Assembly (NCBI GenBank): GCA_026645815.1 | Contig: JAPKMR010000031.1 | Location: forward strand, 1-42,185 | DNA: 42,185 nt | Source of the DNA: Anaerolineae bacterium | GTDB lineage: Bacteria; Chloroflexota; Anaerolineae; B4-G1; SLSP01 | Reading direction: 5' to 3' | Shown: positions 25,664-34,076 of the stretch, piece after piece | Layout: the number at the start of each line of letters is the position of its first letter | Numbering within the stretch: position 1 is the first letter of the stretch | The notes under the pieces: generated by a model | Databases searched by the model: none | Seen by the model: the letters and a program-made list of their open reading frames with translations, nothing else | Told to the model about the DNA's origin: nothing | Program-made: the position numbers and the translations under genes

Positions 25664-25847
25664 GCGGGCTCCGCCCCCAAGCCGCTCCCCCTTCGCTTTC
25701 AGGGTGCGTTTCAGCTTGGGGGCAAATGCCGCAGCGGCAATATCGAATGTGTTACCCACGACGCTAGGCGACGCCAGCCCCACGGGACGGGGGAGCGCGC
25801 GGCAGGGTGCCGCGGCGACTAAATACGCATAATGGAGGTAGAGAACC
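25664..25847. other. Spacer with a GCGGCAGGGTGCCGCGGC motif
   Basis: No gene. Near its end (25796-25820) lies GCGCGCGGCAGGGTGCCGCGG, a motif repeated at 26245 and 26499 on the other side of the VOC gene. Confidence 0.5.
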
Positions 25848-26213
25848 ATGTTTAGGTCTATGATGCAGGTGTTCGTAAAAGGAAGTGTTGAAGCGGTGGA
25901 TTTTTACCACAAGGCATTTAATGCAGAGATTTTAGGTACTTATGATGACGGACATGGCGGTTATATGCACGCTGAGCTTAACGCTTACGGTCAGGTAATC
26001 GCTGTGTCTGAAATTGCAGAGGCTATAGCGCCCGGTAATACCATGATGTTTTGCCTTCACTTCGGTGAAGGCGGCGAAGAAAATGTCAAAACAGCTTATG
26101 AAGTGCTCAAAGTCGAAGCAATCACCTGCTCACCCTTAGGTAAATGCGACTATAGCCCGTTACAGTTTATCTGCACAGACAAATTCGGCGTGACCTGGTG
26201 TATTTTTGTTTGA
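25848..26213 (+). CDS. VOC superfamily protein (PhnB/glyoxalase-like), AT-rich
   Basis: A 121-residue single-module VOC protein: MQVFVKGSVEAVDFYHKAF at the start, GGYMHAELN in the middle and DKFGVTWCIFV at the end follow the beta-alpha-beta-beta-beta pattern, as in PhnB-like proteins. The group includes metal-dependent isomerases, dioxygenases and resistance proteins; the metal ligands cannot be fixed by eye. The coding DNA is clearly richer in A and T than both neighbours and uses codons such as TTA and GTA that they avoid, which suggests recent transfer. AATGGAGGTAGAGAACC precedes the ATG. Confidence 0.78.
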   Translation: MFRSMMQVFVKGSVEAVDFYHKAFNAEILGTYDDGHGGYMHAELNAYGQVIAVSEIAEAIAPGNTMMFCLHFGEGGEENVKTAYEVLKVEAITCSPLGKCDYSPLQFICTDKFGVTWCIFV

Positions 26214-26676
26214 GCTTCGGAACGGGAGAGAGGGCAGGCAGAGCGCGGCAGGATGCCGCGGCTACGTCAGCTTTCCGGGTGTGCGCCACTTTTCCGCATT
26301 TGTCGCTGGCATGCTATGCCGCCCGGGGGCTACTGAACTTCAGATTTTGTCCGGTAATAGAGTGCTCAAGTAGCACAAGCCTTTTTCAGCCGTCCCTACG
26401 GGACGGGGTTGGTTACGTACATGGCTGTACAGGCGTTGAAACGCCTGCCTACTTTCAGACGTCCCTACGGGACGAGGGAGACGGCAGAGCAGAACGCGGC
26501 AGGATGCCGCGGCAGGGCGCCGCGGCTACTGGGTCATTACTTTCAAGCAGCCCTACGGGACGGGGAGAAAACTATGCAAAAAAGTGAATCACACCCCAGC
26601 TTCCCTTCGCTTTCTCGCCTTCTCGCTTTTTCGCCCTATAATAGATGCGGATACTCTCACCCAGGAGGCACTTCAA
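26214..26676. other. Gene-free spacer with inverted family A element
   Basis: No supported gene, although long frames stay open across it. It holds GCGGCAGGATGCCGCGGC motifs (26245-26268 and 26499-26530), a family A element in reverse (26342-26476) with a fragment (26536-26562), and a TATAAT box (26637-26642) that may belong to the serine hydrolase promoter. Confidence 0.6.
26342..26476 (-). repeat. Family A dispersed element, copy 3 (reverse)
   Basis: Reverse complement of copies 1 and 2. The hairpin is CAGGCGTT/AACGCCTG (26430-26447): two base pairs differ from the other copies on both arms, so pairing is retained. The outer CGTCCCTACGGGACG blocks are intact. Confidence 0.8.
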
Positions 26677-28086
26677 ATGACCATCAACACCCAACAGCCA
26701 TGGGAACATCTATGCGCCTTTGCCGGGCAGGAGCTGCACGCGCGGCACATCCCCGGAGCGGCTATCGGCATAGCCATCGGCGATGAAGTCTATACCGCCG
26801 GATTTGGCGTCACCAACCTCGACCACCCGCTGCCCGTGCAGCCCACCACCCTCTTTCAGGTCGGCTCCATCACCAAAACCTTCACCTGCGCCGTCATCAT
26901 GCACCTGGTTGAAACGGGCAAGCTGCAGCTCAGCACCCGCGTGCGCGAGCTCGCCCCGGAGTGGCGCGTGATTGACGACCAGGCGAGCGCCGAGGCGACG
27001 GTCTGGCATCTCCTCACGCACACCGGTGGATGGCTCGGCGACTTTTTCATTGATACCGGCGCCGGCGAGAACGCGCTCGGCAAATACGCCGCCCGCATGG
27101 CGGAGCTCCCGCAGGTCGCGCCCCTTGGCGCCGCCTATTCCTACAACAACGCCGCCTTCGTGCTGCTCGGTCACCTGGTCGAGCTGGCGACCGGCATGCC
27201 CTTCGAGCAGGTCGCCGCCGAGACCCTGCTCAAGCCGCTCGGGCTTTCGGATTGTCACTTCAACGCCGAGACGCTCATGACCAAACGCTTCGCGGTCGGG
27301 CACCGGGTGTCCGGCGATGCCGCGGAAGTCATCACCCCCTGGGGCTTACCCCGCTGCGGCGCCCCCATGGGTTCCATCGTGGCGAATGCGCCCGACCTGC
27401 TCACCTATGCGCGCATGTTGCTCGACCTGGGCAAAGCCAGGGACGGCAGGCAGGTGCTCGCCGCGGAATCCATCCGCGCGATGCAGACGCCGCAGGCGCC
27501 CATCTGGCGCGACCGGGAAGCCATCGGCCTCGCGTGGCACATCGAGCGCCTGGCAGGCGAGACCTTCTACCATCACGGCGGCGCCACCCACGGGCAGGGC
27601 GCATGGCTCGAGTTTTGCCCCGGGAAATCCTTTGCCATCGCCGTTCTCGCCAACGCCGATACCGCCGGGCAGCTCGCTCGCGCCATCCGCAAGCAAGCCC
27701 TGCGCGATTTCCTCGGCATCGAGCTGCCCACGGAAACCTTCCAGCCCCTCTCACCCGAGGCCATGCGCGAACTCGAAGGGCGCTACGTGCTTCCCAAGAT
27801 TGGCTTCGTGGAAATCCGCAGCCTTGCTGGGGAACGGGCGGTAGCCCGCCTCATCGGTCAGGAGACCAACACCGGCGGCTTTCCCACCGAGGATACGCCC
27901 CCGGAGCCGAACCTGCCCCCCTACACGCTCGAATCCGTCGAAACCGATAGGCTCGTCGTTGCCGATGGCAAAGCCCAAGGCACCCAATGCCACGTGCTCC
28001 GCGATGAGTCTGGGCGCATGCGCTATTTCCGCATGGGCGGGCGCATCCATCTGCGCGAGCCTTTGGCCGGACCCGGCGAGAACTAA
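26677..28086 (+). CDS. Beta-lactamase/penicillin-binding-like serine hydrolase
   Basis: A 469-residue protein of the class C beta-lactamase-related group (Pfam Beta-lactamase). The nucleophile motif is SITK (S64 to K67), the YxN element is YSYNN near residue 157, and the third motif is HHGGATHGQG (HxG type) near residue 302. After the catalytic domain (about 1-350) comes a beta-rich extension (about 365-469). No signal peptide is seen, so it is probably cytoplasmic; such enzymes are often esterases or D-amino acid peptidases rather than true beta-lactamases. CAGGAGGCACTTCAA precedes ATG 26677; an open extension to 26584 lacks a ribosome site. Confidence 0.85.
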   Translation: MTINTQQPWEHLCAFAGQELHARHIPGAAIGIAIGDEVYTAGFGVTNLDHPLPVQPTTLFQVGSITKTFTCAVIMHLVETGKLQLSTRVRELAPEWRVIDDQASAEATVWHLLTHTGGWLGDFFIDTGAGENALGKYAARMAELPQVAPLGAAYSYNNAAFVLLGHLVELATGMPFEQVAAETLLKPLGLSDCHFNAETLMTKRFAVGHRVSGDAAEVITPWGLPRCGAPMGSIVANAPDLLTYARMLLDLGKARDGRQVLAAESIRAMQTPQAPIWRDREAIGLAWHIERLAGETFYHHGGATHGQGAWLEFCPGKSFAIAVLANADTAGQLARAIRKQALRDFLGIELPTETFQPLSPEAMRELEGRYVLPKIGFVEIRSLAGERAVARLIGQETNTGGFPTEDTPPEPNLPPYTLESVETDRLVVADGKAQGTQCHVLRDESGRMRYFRMGGRIHLREPLAGPGEN

Positions 28087-28104
28087 CACGTGAAAGGATC
28101 TGCC

Positions 28105-28593
28105 ATGTACGAACGGATGCTTGACAAGACCACGCCGCCCTCCGATGCGGACATGCTCGCCACCATCGGCGGCGCCCCGGCGAGCGCCCCCATCGCCGAG
28201 GCATGGACCGCGTTGCGGCGCTTCCTGGTCGAAACCTACGCCATCACGCCGACGCTCGATTCCGGCGGGAAGAAATACGGCTGGAACCTGCAACACCGCG
28301 CGGGCAGCAAGCCCCTGTGCGAGCTCTACCCCGAAAACGGTTCCTTCACCGCCCTGGTGATCCTGGGCAGAGCCGAACTGACGCGAGCCATCGAACGCCT
28401 GGATTCTTTTGGCGCGCTCGTCCAGGGCGCGCTGGTCGAAACCCCCCGATTTCACGATGGCTGCTGGATGTATATCCGCGTATCCGACCCCGCCACCTGC
28501 CAACAAGACGTGCAGGACTTGCAGCAGCTCATCTTGCTCAAGAAGAAACCGCCCCGCGAAAAACCTGACTTCCAGACTCCAGTAGAGGGTTGA
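28105..28593 (+). CDS. DUF3788 family protein
   Basis: A 162-residue protein of DUF3788. Diagnostic blocks are YGWNLQHRAGSKPLCELYP (about residues 57-75), ALVILGRAEL and DGCWMYIRV, which fit a small DUF1801/YdhG-like fold that binds an unknown ligand. Nothing is known of the role. GAAAGGATC precedes ATG 28105. It sits 18 bases after the serine hydrolase and 12 before a phosphotransferase, suggesting one operon. Confidence 0.8.
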   Translation: MYERMLDKTTPPSDADMLATIGGAPASAPIAEAWTALRRFLVETYAITPTLDSGGKKYGWNLQHRAGSKPLCELYPENGSFTALVILGRAELTRAIERLDSFGALVQGALVETPRFHDGCWMYIRVSDPATCQQDVQDLQQLILLKKKPPREKPDFQTPVEG

Positions 28594-28605
28594 ACGCCCT
28601 GAAAC

Positions 28606-29670
28606 ATGAAGCCATACCCTGAGCTCACCCGATTGGGCCGCCTGCGCCGCATGCGGCAGCTGGCAACCGCGGCGTTGAGGGGTTTTGGGGTCGAAGAAGC
28701 GCGCTTGCAGCTTCTCCGCCATGCCGGGAACACCCTGTTTCGCGTCCAGACGCCCGACCTGCCGGGACCGGACGCACCCGAAGGCTTGTTTGAGGCGGGT
28801 CAATACCTGCTGCGGGTACACGAACCCGGCTATCAGGAGCCGGAGGCGCTGGACCTGGAATTGACCTGGTTGGCAGCCATGCGGCGAGAGGCAAATCTGC
28901 CCGTGCCAGAACCCATCGCCGCCCCCGATGGGCGCTGGGTGCTCCCCATCACCCTGCCCGGCGTGGAAGGCGCGCGATGCTGCTCCCTCCTCCGCTGGAT
29001 CAAGGGCCACTCGGTGAAAAACCGCTTCGGTCCCGCCCATCTTCGGGCGCAGGGACGACTGATGGCGCGGCTACACCAGTTCTCGATACAGTGGCAACCT
29101 CCGGCGAATTCATCGAAACGCCGCTTTGATTGGGACGGCTTATTCCGCAACGATGTAGGCAGCGGCATGGCAAATGCGGACGCGTGGGCGCTTCTCACTC
29201 TTCCCCATAAAGAAGCCTTTTCCTTCGTGGCTGAGCGCACTCGGGAGGTGATGGAAGACTGGGGTCAGGGCGCTGACGTTTTCGGTCTGATCCATGGAGA
29301 CCTGGGGGTGGATGCCAACTTGCTGTTCTGGCGCGGCGAGCCAAGGGCGATTGACTTTGATGATTCCGGTTTCGGCTACTGGATCTTCGATCTTGCGGTG
29401 GCGTTGGATGCCTGCCGCGACGATCCCGCCTATCCCCGTTACCGCGAAGCCCTCCTGGAAGGCTACGCCGAATTCCGCGCCCTTCCGGAAAAGCACGCCG
29501 GGCAGATCGAACTATTTCTAGCAGCCCTCGAGGTCTATTGGAATCTCTGGGCTACCGGTGGAACGCATCTCTATCCGGACCTGCTTCCGGAATACCGCGA
29601 GCGCATCACCCAGACCGCAGATTTCGTAGTCCGCTACGCGCGCCGCAGCGGTTGCCCAATCCACGATTGA
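28606..29670 (+). CDS. Phosphotransferase family protein (APH / homoserine kinase type II-like)
   Basis: A 354-residue kinase-fold protein. The catalytic loop HGDLGVDAN begins at H230 (D232 catalytic) and the metal motif is IDFDDSGFGYWIFDLA near residues 247-262, followed by a helical tail. This pattern is that of SrkA/YihE and homoserine kinase II-type phosphotransferases. The substrate is not predictable; SrkA-type enzymes phosphorylate Ser/Thr on proteins. It is the third gene of a run starting with the serine hydrolase. A start at ATG 28606 has no strong ribosome site and probably depends on coupling. Confidence 0.82.
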   Translation: MKPYPELTRLGRLRRMRQLATAALRGFGVEEARLQLLRHAGNTLFRVQTPDLPGPDAPEGLFEAGQYLLRVHEPGYQEPEALDLELTWLAAMRREANLPVPEPIAAPDGRWVLPITLPGVEGARCCSLLRWIKGHSVKNRFGPAHLRAQGRLMARLHQFSIQWQPPANSSKRRFDWDGLFRNDVGSGMANADAWALLTLPHKEAFSFVAERTREVMEDWGQGADVFGLIHGDLGVDANLLFWRGEPRAIDFDDSGFGYWIFDLAVALDACRDDPAYPRYREALLEGYAEFRALPEKHAGQIELFLAALEVYWNLWATGGTHLYPDLLPEYRERITQTADFVVRYARRSGCPIHD

Positions 29671-29687
29671 GGCTTAGCGTCGCTGGT

Positions 29688-29984
29688 TCAGCAAATCGCC
29701 CCGCGTTCCTCGATGATGATTTCAGATAACGGCTTCTCCTGCGACTCTCCCAACTGCTCCGCTAGCGCTTGCCGTTCCTGTTCAGACAAAGGCGTGATAT
29801 CGGAATAACCCTGAGGCGGCGTAAGTACACCTTCTTGCGCCAGACCCGCCAGAACGATTTCGACAGGGTCGCTCGCGTTGTCTACGACCACCTGAATCCG
29901 CACTTGTTGCCGCTCGCGCAAGTGCAGGGGTTCCAATGGACGCAAAACGCCTTTTTCATAGATCGCTGTGATCATTTCTGTCAT
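29688..29984 (-). CDS. DUF104/AF2212-like antitoxin
   Basis: A 98-residue protein. The first 45 residues (ITAIYEKGVLRPLEPLHLRERQQVRI pattern, spread over two strands) are the DUF104 domain, a small beta barrel of AF2212-like antitoxins; residues 60-98 are acidic and would wrap the toxin. No PIN or other toxin gene adjoins it on either strand, so it is an orphan. GGGAGGT lies before ATG 29984 and an in-frame upstream ATG (30017) has none. A TATAAT box is present on this strand at 30016-30021. Confidence 0.75.
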   Translation of the reverse strand: MTEMITAIYEKGVLRPLEPLHLRERQQVRIQVVVDNASDPVEIVLAGLAQEGVLTPPQGYSDITPLSEQERQALAEQLGESQEKPLSEIIIEERGAIC

Positions 29985-30015
29985 GGCTGAACCTCCCGCA
30001 TCATCTGTTGCCTTC

Positions 30016-30021
30016 ATTATA
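30016..30021 (-). promoter_or_regulatory. -10 box of the DUF104 gene
   Basis: Minus-strand TATAAT about 30 bases before the start codon. The -35 region is not convincing. Confidence 0.4.
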
Positions 30022-30115
30022 ACATCGAAACGCCGAGATTCTATACCCTCCCCGCCTTGCTAAATTCGCCGCCAGGATTACACTTCTCCCATATCCCATA
30101 CCATCTGAGGCATCA

Positions 30116-30706
30116 ATGTCACTCACGACTCATACACTCATCTGGCTGTTCCCGATAGCCTTCATGCTCCACGACTTCGAGGAGCTGCTCTTCTGGGAGC
30201 TCTGGTTGAGCCAACACGGCGCCGAGATCAAGCGCCGCGTGCCCGCCTTTCTCGCGCGGCGCATCGGTTCGATTGCGGATAAATCCACCGCGCAAGCCGC
30301 TGCGTCCATCGGCTTGATCTTCGGCTTGACCGCCCTCTCCGCATTCCTGGCGACTGACGCCCACGCCTACGGCTTCTTCCTCGTCGCGAGCGGCTTGTTC
30401 TTCGTGCACGGCTTCGTGCATGTGGCACAAGCCATCGCGTGGCGCGGCTACATCCCCGCCGTCATAACCTCGGTGGGCATCGTCATTCCCTACGGTCTCC
30501 TCCTCTATCGCAGGCTCATCGGTGAAGGGCTGCTCACCTGGACCGGATTAGCGCTCTCCCTGTTGCTTGGCGCAATCCTGATGGCGCCCTTCATCCTCGC
30601 GATGCACGCCATCGGCGATTTCCTGCTCACCAGAACCGCTCGGCTGCTGCTCCATCGTCCGGCATCCGCTCGCGCGACCGCAAAGACCGGGCAGAGCCAA
30701 ACATGA
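30116..30706 (+). CDS. HXXEE domain membrane protein
   Basis: A 196-residue integral membrane protein with about five helices. HDFEE (residues 19-23) in the first helix is the defining HxxEE motif, a possible metal site; HGFVHVAQA later supplies further His residues. The family is functionally uncharacterised. It starts at ATG 30116, has no clear ribosome site, and ends 35 bases before the DUF3795 gene. Confidence 0.82.
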   Translation: MSLTTHTLIWLFPIAFMLHDFEELLFWELWLSQHGAEIKRRVPAFLARRIGSIADKSTAQAAASIGLIFGLTALSAFLATDAHAYGFFLVASGLFFVHGFVHVAQAIAWRGYIPAVITSVGIVIPYGLLLYRRLIGEGLLTWTGLALSLLLGAILMAPFILAMHAIGDFLLTRTARLLLHRPASARATAKTGQSQT

Positions 30707-30741
30707 CCCCCCACCAACCTCACCCTGAAAGGATCCTGACC

Positions 30742-31140
30742 ATGGACCGTCAAAAAGGGATCGCCTTCTGTGGACTCGCCTGCGCCCTATGCAGCGAAGC
30801 TGCCACCTGCGTGGGCTGCCGCGATGAGGGTTGCGCGGATCGAGAGTGGTGTACCAACCTGAAATGCTGCCGCTCCAGGCATTTGAACGGTTGCTGGGAG
30901 TGCGCGGAATTCCCGTGCTCCGGGACGATGCTCGACAAGGTGCGCATCCGCGCCTTTGCCGCCTTCGCCCGCAGCTACGGCGTGGAAGCGCTATTGGATT
31001 GCCTCGAGCGCAACGAGCAAGCGGGGATGATCTACCACCATCCCGGGAAACTTACCGGCGATTACGATACCGCGGAGACCGAAGCAGGCATCATGGAACT
31101 AATCCTGCACGGAAAGACAAGCATGGGAGGCAACCGCTAA
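30742..31140 (+). CDS. DUF3795 cysteine-rich protein
   Basis: A 132-residue protein with about eleven cysteines in the first 70 residues (for example CGLACALC, CVGCRDEGC, CWECAEFPC), the pattern of DUF3795. These probably bind two zinc or iron-sulfur sites. Function unknown. GAAAGGATCC precedes ATG 30742; the upstream ATG (30703) lies in the previous gene. The same GAAAGGATC leader is found before the DUF3788 gene at 28105. Confidence 0.82.
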   Translation: MDRQKGIAFCGLACALCSEAATCVGCRDEGCADREWCTNLKCCRSRHLNGCWECAEFPCSGTMLDKVRIRAFAAFARSYGVEALLDCLERNEQAGMIYHHPGKLTGDYDTAETEAGIMELILHGKTSMGGNR

Positions 31141-31178
31141 TGACCTGCCCAATTTGCGGCGGGAATCTCTCCCTTTTC

Positions 31179-31218
31179 GGTTTTTTGGCGACGCGGTGCC
31201 CCGCGTCGCCAAAAAACC
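31179..31218. repeat. Family B palindrome, copy 3 (perfect 18-bp stem)
   Basis: Arms GGTTTTTTGGCGACGCGG (31179-31196) and CCGCGTCGCCAAAAAACC (31201-31218) are perfect, loop TGCC. Bidirectional terminator-like. It is followed by TCTAAAAACCAAT as in copy 2. Confidence 0.8.
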
Positions 31219-31225
31219 TCTAAAA

Positions 31226-31290
31226 ACCAATCCCGTCCTGTAGGGACGGCTGAAAAAGATTGAGCCACTCTACTACCGGTTTAAATCCTG
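31226..31290 (+). repeat. Family A element, copy 4 (right half only)
   Basis: CCCGTCCTGTAGGGACGGCTGAAAA and GAGCCACTCTACTACCGG are present; the left CGTCCCGTAGGGACG arm and central hairpin are missing and are replaced by the family B palindrome. Confidence 0.7.
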
Positions 31291-31484
31291 AAAGCCCACC
31301 ACCGGGCGCCCCCTCGTAGCCCGGCGGCTTCAGCCCCGGGCGCCCGGCATTTGCGGCGCGCCCCCAATTGCCCCAAAAAGAAACTTCGGATAAAATTATC
31401 CTAGCATCCTTATCCAAACGTGGAAAGCGCTGGACGGGAACGTTTCCACGGTCAGGTAGCCGTCCCAACTACAAGGAGACCTCC

Positions 31485-34061
31485 ATGACCCGCAAACTAT
31501 GGCACACCCTTGCAGGACTTACCCTCGTGCTGATTGCATTAGCACTGACCCTCGCCGCCGGGCTGAACGCCTCTCAAGCCGCTGCCTCTACCAGCGCCGC
31601 TGCCATAAGCAGCGCCAGCATCCTCTACGCCGCTCCCACAGCCCAGGGCAGCGGCGACTGCTCCGCCTGGGCGGACGCCTGCACCCTCCAAACCGCGCTC
31701 ACAGGCGCCTCCACCAGCGACGAAATCTGGGTCGCGGCAGGCATCCACTACCCCGGCAATGCCGTCACCGATACCTTCTCCCTGCAAAGCGGCGTCGCCC
31801 TCTACGGCGGTTTTGCCGGGACCGAAACCGCCCGCGACCAGCGCGACTGGCAGACCCACGTCACCGTCCTCAGCGGCGATATTGACCAGAACGACCTCAC
31901 CGATCCCCACGGCGTCGTCACCACCACGGCCCATCTCACCGGCACCAACGTCTACCACGTCGTCTACGCCAGCATAGTCACCGAGACCGCCGTGCTGGAT
32001 GGCTTCACCATCACCGCCGGGCACGCGAATGGCGCTTTGCCAGACTACAATGGCGGCGGAATGCACAGTTTTGCCGGAAATCCCACGCTTAGCCACATCA
32101 CCTTCAGCGGCAACCTGGCAGCAGAAGCCGGCGGCGGCATGTACAACCGGGATAGCAGCCCACAGCTCACCCATATCATCTTCACCGGCAATACCGCAAA
32201 GGATGGCGGCGGGATGCTCAACTACAACAGCCATTCCCTTGTTACAGATGTGACCTTTATCGGCAACAGCGCCACCAACAACGGCGGGGGCATGGATAAC
32301 GAATGGTACAGCGCACCCGTCTTGACGCGTGTTCGCTTTGAGGCTAACCACGCGACCATGAATGGCGGGGGTCTCGCCAATGCCGGAGCCAATCTACAGC
32401 CCGTGCTGCAGGATGTGATCTTCAGCCACAATACCGCCGGCGCCGGCGGTGGGGGAATCTATAACCCTTCCTACCAAAATGGCATCTACACCAACGTGCT
32501 CTTCATCGGCAACACCGCTGTAGAGGGCGGGGCGATGTACAACCATAACATTACCGGCCCCATACTGACCAACGGGCTTTTCATGGCTAACACCGCCACC
32601 CGCGGCGGCGCCATCTACAACTACCGCACCACCATAGATTTGATCAATGTGACCTTTACCCAAAACAGCGCCTCAGAAGGGGGCGCGTTGTATAGCACCT
32701 TTGACCGTGGTCCCTATCTGAAAAACGCCATCCTTTGGGGCGATACCGCCACTCTGGGACCGGAGATTTTCACCAACTACGGGTCGGCTAGCACTTTTGT
32801 CTCCTACAGCGACGTCCAGGGTTGCGGCGGCTCTGGCGCTGGCTGGGATCTCGCCTGCGGCACCGATAACGGCAGCAATATTGACGCCGACCCCCACTTC
32901 GTGGATGCCTCAGGTGGGAATCTGCATCTGCAGCCCGCCTCGCCCGCCATAGATGCCGGAATCAACGCCGCCGTGCCCATTACGGTCACCACCGACCTGG
33001 ATGACAACCGGCGCTTTGCCGACGTTCCCACCGTCCCGGATACCGGCGCTGGCACGCCGCCCATTGTAGATATGGGCGCTTACGAAACCCAAGCCAACGT
33101 GATGCTGGAAAAATCCGTCTTGCCGGAGGTCTTAGAACCGGGGCAGCCGCTCACCTTCACCCTCAACCTCTCCAATCAAGGAACCTTGACCGCCACACAG
33201 GTCATCATCACCGATACCTTGCCCACCTGGCTCTGGGGCGCGTCGGTCGCCTCGACCCTTACCATCACCGATACGGGCGCGCTCCCGCCCTGGGTCTGGT
33301 TGGTGCAAGACCTGGCGCCCGGGCAAGGAGGCGCCATCACCATCAGCGCCGTGCTGACAGTACCGCTGGCGGCGGGAACGTACACCAACACCGCCTTCAT
33401 CTCCGCCGCGGATGATCCGCTGACGGAAACCAATACCGCCGTCATCACCTTCACCGTGTCCAACGTCGCCCCCGTTTTCACCAGCGCGCCACTCACGGCA
33501 GCAAGCGAGGCCACGCCCTATACCTACGCGGCAATGGCGGAAGATAACAACGGCGACACCCTCACCCTCACCGCGCCCACCCTGCCCGCCTGGCTCACAC
33601 TCACCGATCACGGCGATGGCACCGCTACCCTCTCCGGCACCCCCACCAATGCCCAGGTCGGCGACCACGCCGTTGTGCTGCACGTCACCGATAGCGCAGG
33701 GCTTTCCGCCGAGCAAACCTTCACCGTCACCGTCACCAACGTGAATGACGCGCCCACCTTCACCAGCACGCCCGCCACACAAGGGATGCTCTACACCGCT
33801 ACCGTCACCGCCACCGACCCCGACCTGGTCTACGGCGACGCGCTGACGCTCACCGCGACCACCCTGCCGGGTTGGCTCACGCTCACCGACCACGGCGATG
33901 GCACCGCTACCCTCTCCGGCACCCCCAGCAGCGCCGATGGCGGTAGCCACACCGTCGTGCTCCGCGTCACCGATAGTGGGGAGCTCTTCGACACCCAAAC
34001 CTTCACCATCAGCGTCTCGACCCGCGTCTACCTGCCGCTGGTGCTGAGAAACAACCCCTAG
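31485..34061 (+). CDS. Secreted parallel beta-helix/DUF11/Ig-like repeat surface protein
   Basis: An 858-residue exported protein. Residues 1-30 are a signal peptide. A right-handed beta-helix with many NxAxxGGGMxN-type turns covers about 75-410 and ends in the choice-of-anchor-Q segment LHLQPASPAIDAG. A DUF11-like domain (VLEPGQPLTFTLNLSN) covers about 545-650, followed by two near-identical Ig-like/cadherin-type repeats of about 90 residues (each with LTLTDHGDGTATLSGTP). The end is VYLPLVLRNNP, a tail I know from many secreted Chloroflexota proteins. It probably binds polymers or adheres at the cell surface; there is no catalytic motif that I can point to. ATG 31485 follows AAGGAGACCTCC. 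Confidence 0.85.
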   Translation: MTRKLWHTLAGLTLVLIALALTLAAGLNASQAAASTSAAAISSASILYAAPTAQGSGDCSAWADACTLQTALTGASTSDEIWVAAGIHYPGNAVTDTFSLQSGVALYGGFAGTETARDQRDWQTHVTVLSGDIDQNDLTDPHGVVTTTAHLTGTNVYHVVYASIVTETAVLDGFTITAGHANGALPDYNGGGMHSFAGNPTLSHITFSGNLAAEAGGGMYNRDSSPQLTHIIFTGNTAKDGGGMLNYNSHSLVTDVTFIGNSATNNGGGMDNEWYSAPVLTRVRFEANHATMNGGGLANAGANLQPVLQDVIFSHNTAGAGGGGIYNPSYQNGIYTNVLFIGNTAVEGGAMYNHNITGPILTNGLFMANTATRGGAIYNYRTTIDLINVTFTQNSASEGGALYSTFDRGPYLKNAILWGDTATLGPEIFTNYGSASTFVSYSDVQGCGGSGAGWDLACGTDNGSNIDADPHFVDASGGNLHLQPASPAIDAGINAAVPITVTTDLDDNRRFADVPTVPDTGAGTPPIVDMGAYETQANVMLEKSVLPEVLEPGQPLTFTLNLSNQGTLTATQVIITDTLPTWLWGASVASTLTITDTGALPPWVWLVQDLAPGQGGAITISAVLTVPLAAGTYTNTAFISAADDPLTETNTAVITFTVSNVAPVFTSAPLTAASEATPYTYAAMAEDNNGDTLTLTAPTLPAWLTLTDHGDGTATLSGTPTNAQVGDHAVVLHVTDSAGLSAEQTFTVTVTNVNDAPTFTSTPATQGMLYTATVTATDPDLVYGDALTLTATTLPGWLTLTDHGDGTATLSGTPSSADGGSHTVVLRVTDSGELFDTQTFTISVSTRVYLPLVLRNNP

Positions 34062-34076
34062 CCCACCATAACACGC

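Larger units (their letters stand above)
31141..31484. other. Spacer with families A and B fused
   Basis: No gene. A family B palindrome (31179-31218) runs directly into the second half of family A (31226-31290), then a GC-rich inverted block (31312-31350). A TAAAAT box near 31391 may belong to the promoter of the beta-helix gene. Confidence 0.6.

Noticed and set aside
26198..26786. Two overlapping open frames after the VOC gene.
   Set aside because: They consist of translated repeat sequences (family A and GCCGCGG motifs).
27751..29040. 429-codon frame on the minus strand.
   Set aside because: Antisense of three well-supported plus-strand genes; it is open because of high GC at third positions.
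31141..31223. Short frame MTCPICGGNL with a CxxC motif after the DUF3795 gene.
   Set aside because: It overlaps the family B palindrome and ends at once; zinc-ribbon likeness rests on two Cys only.
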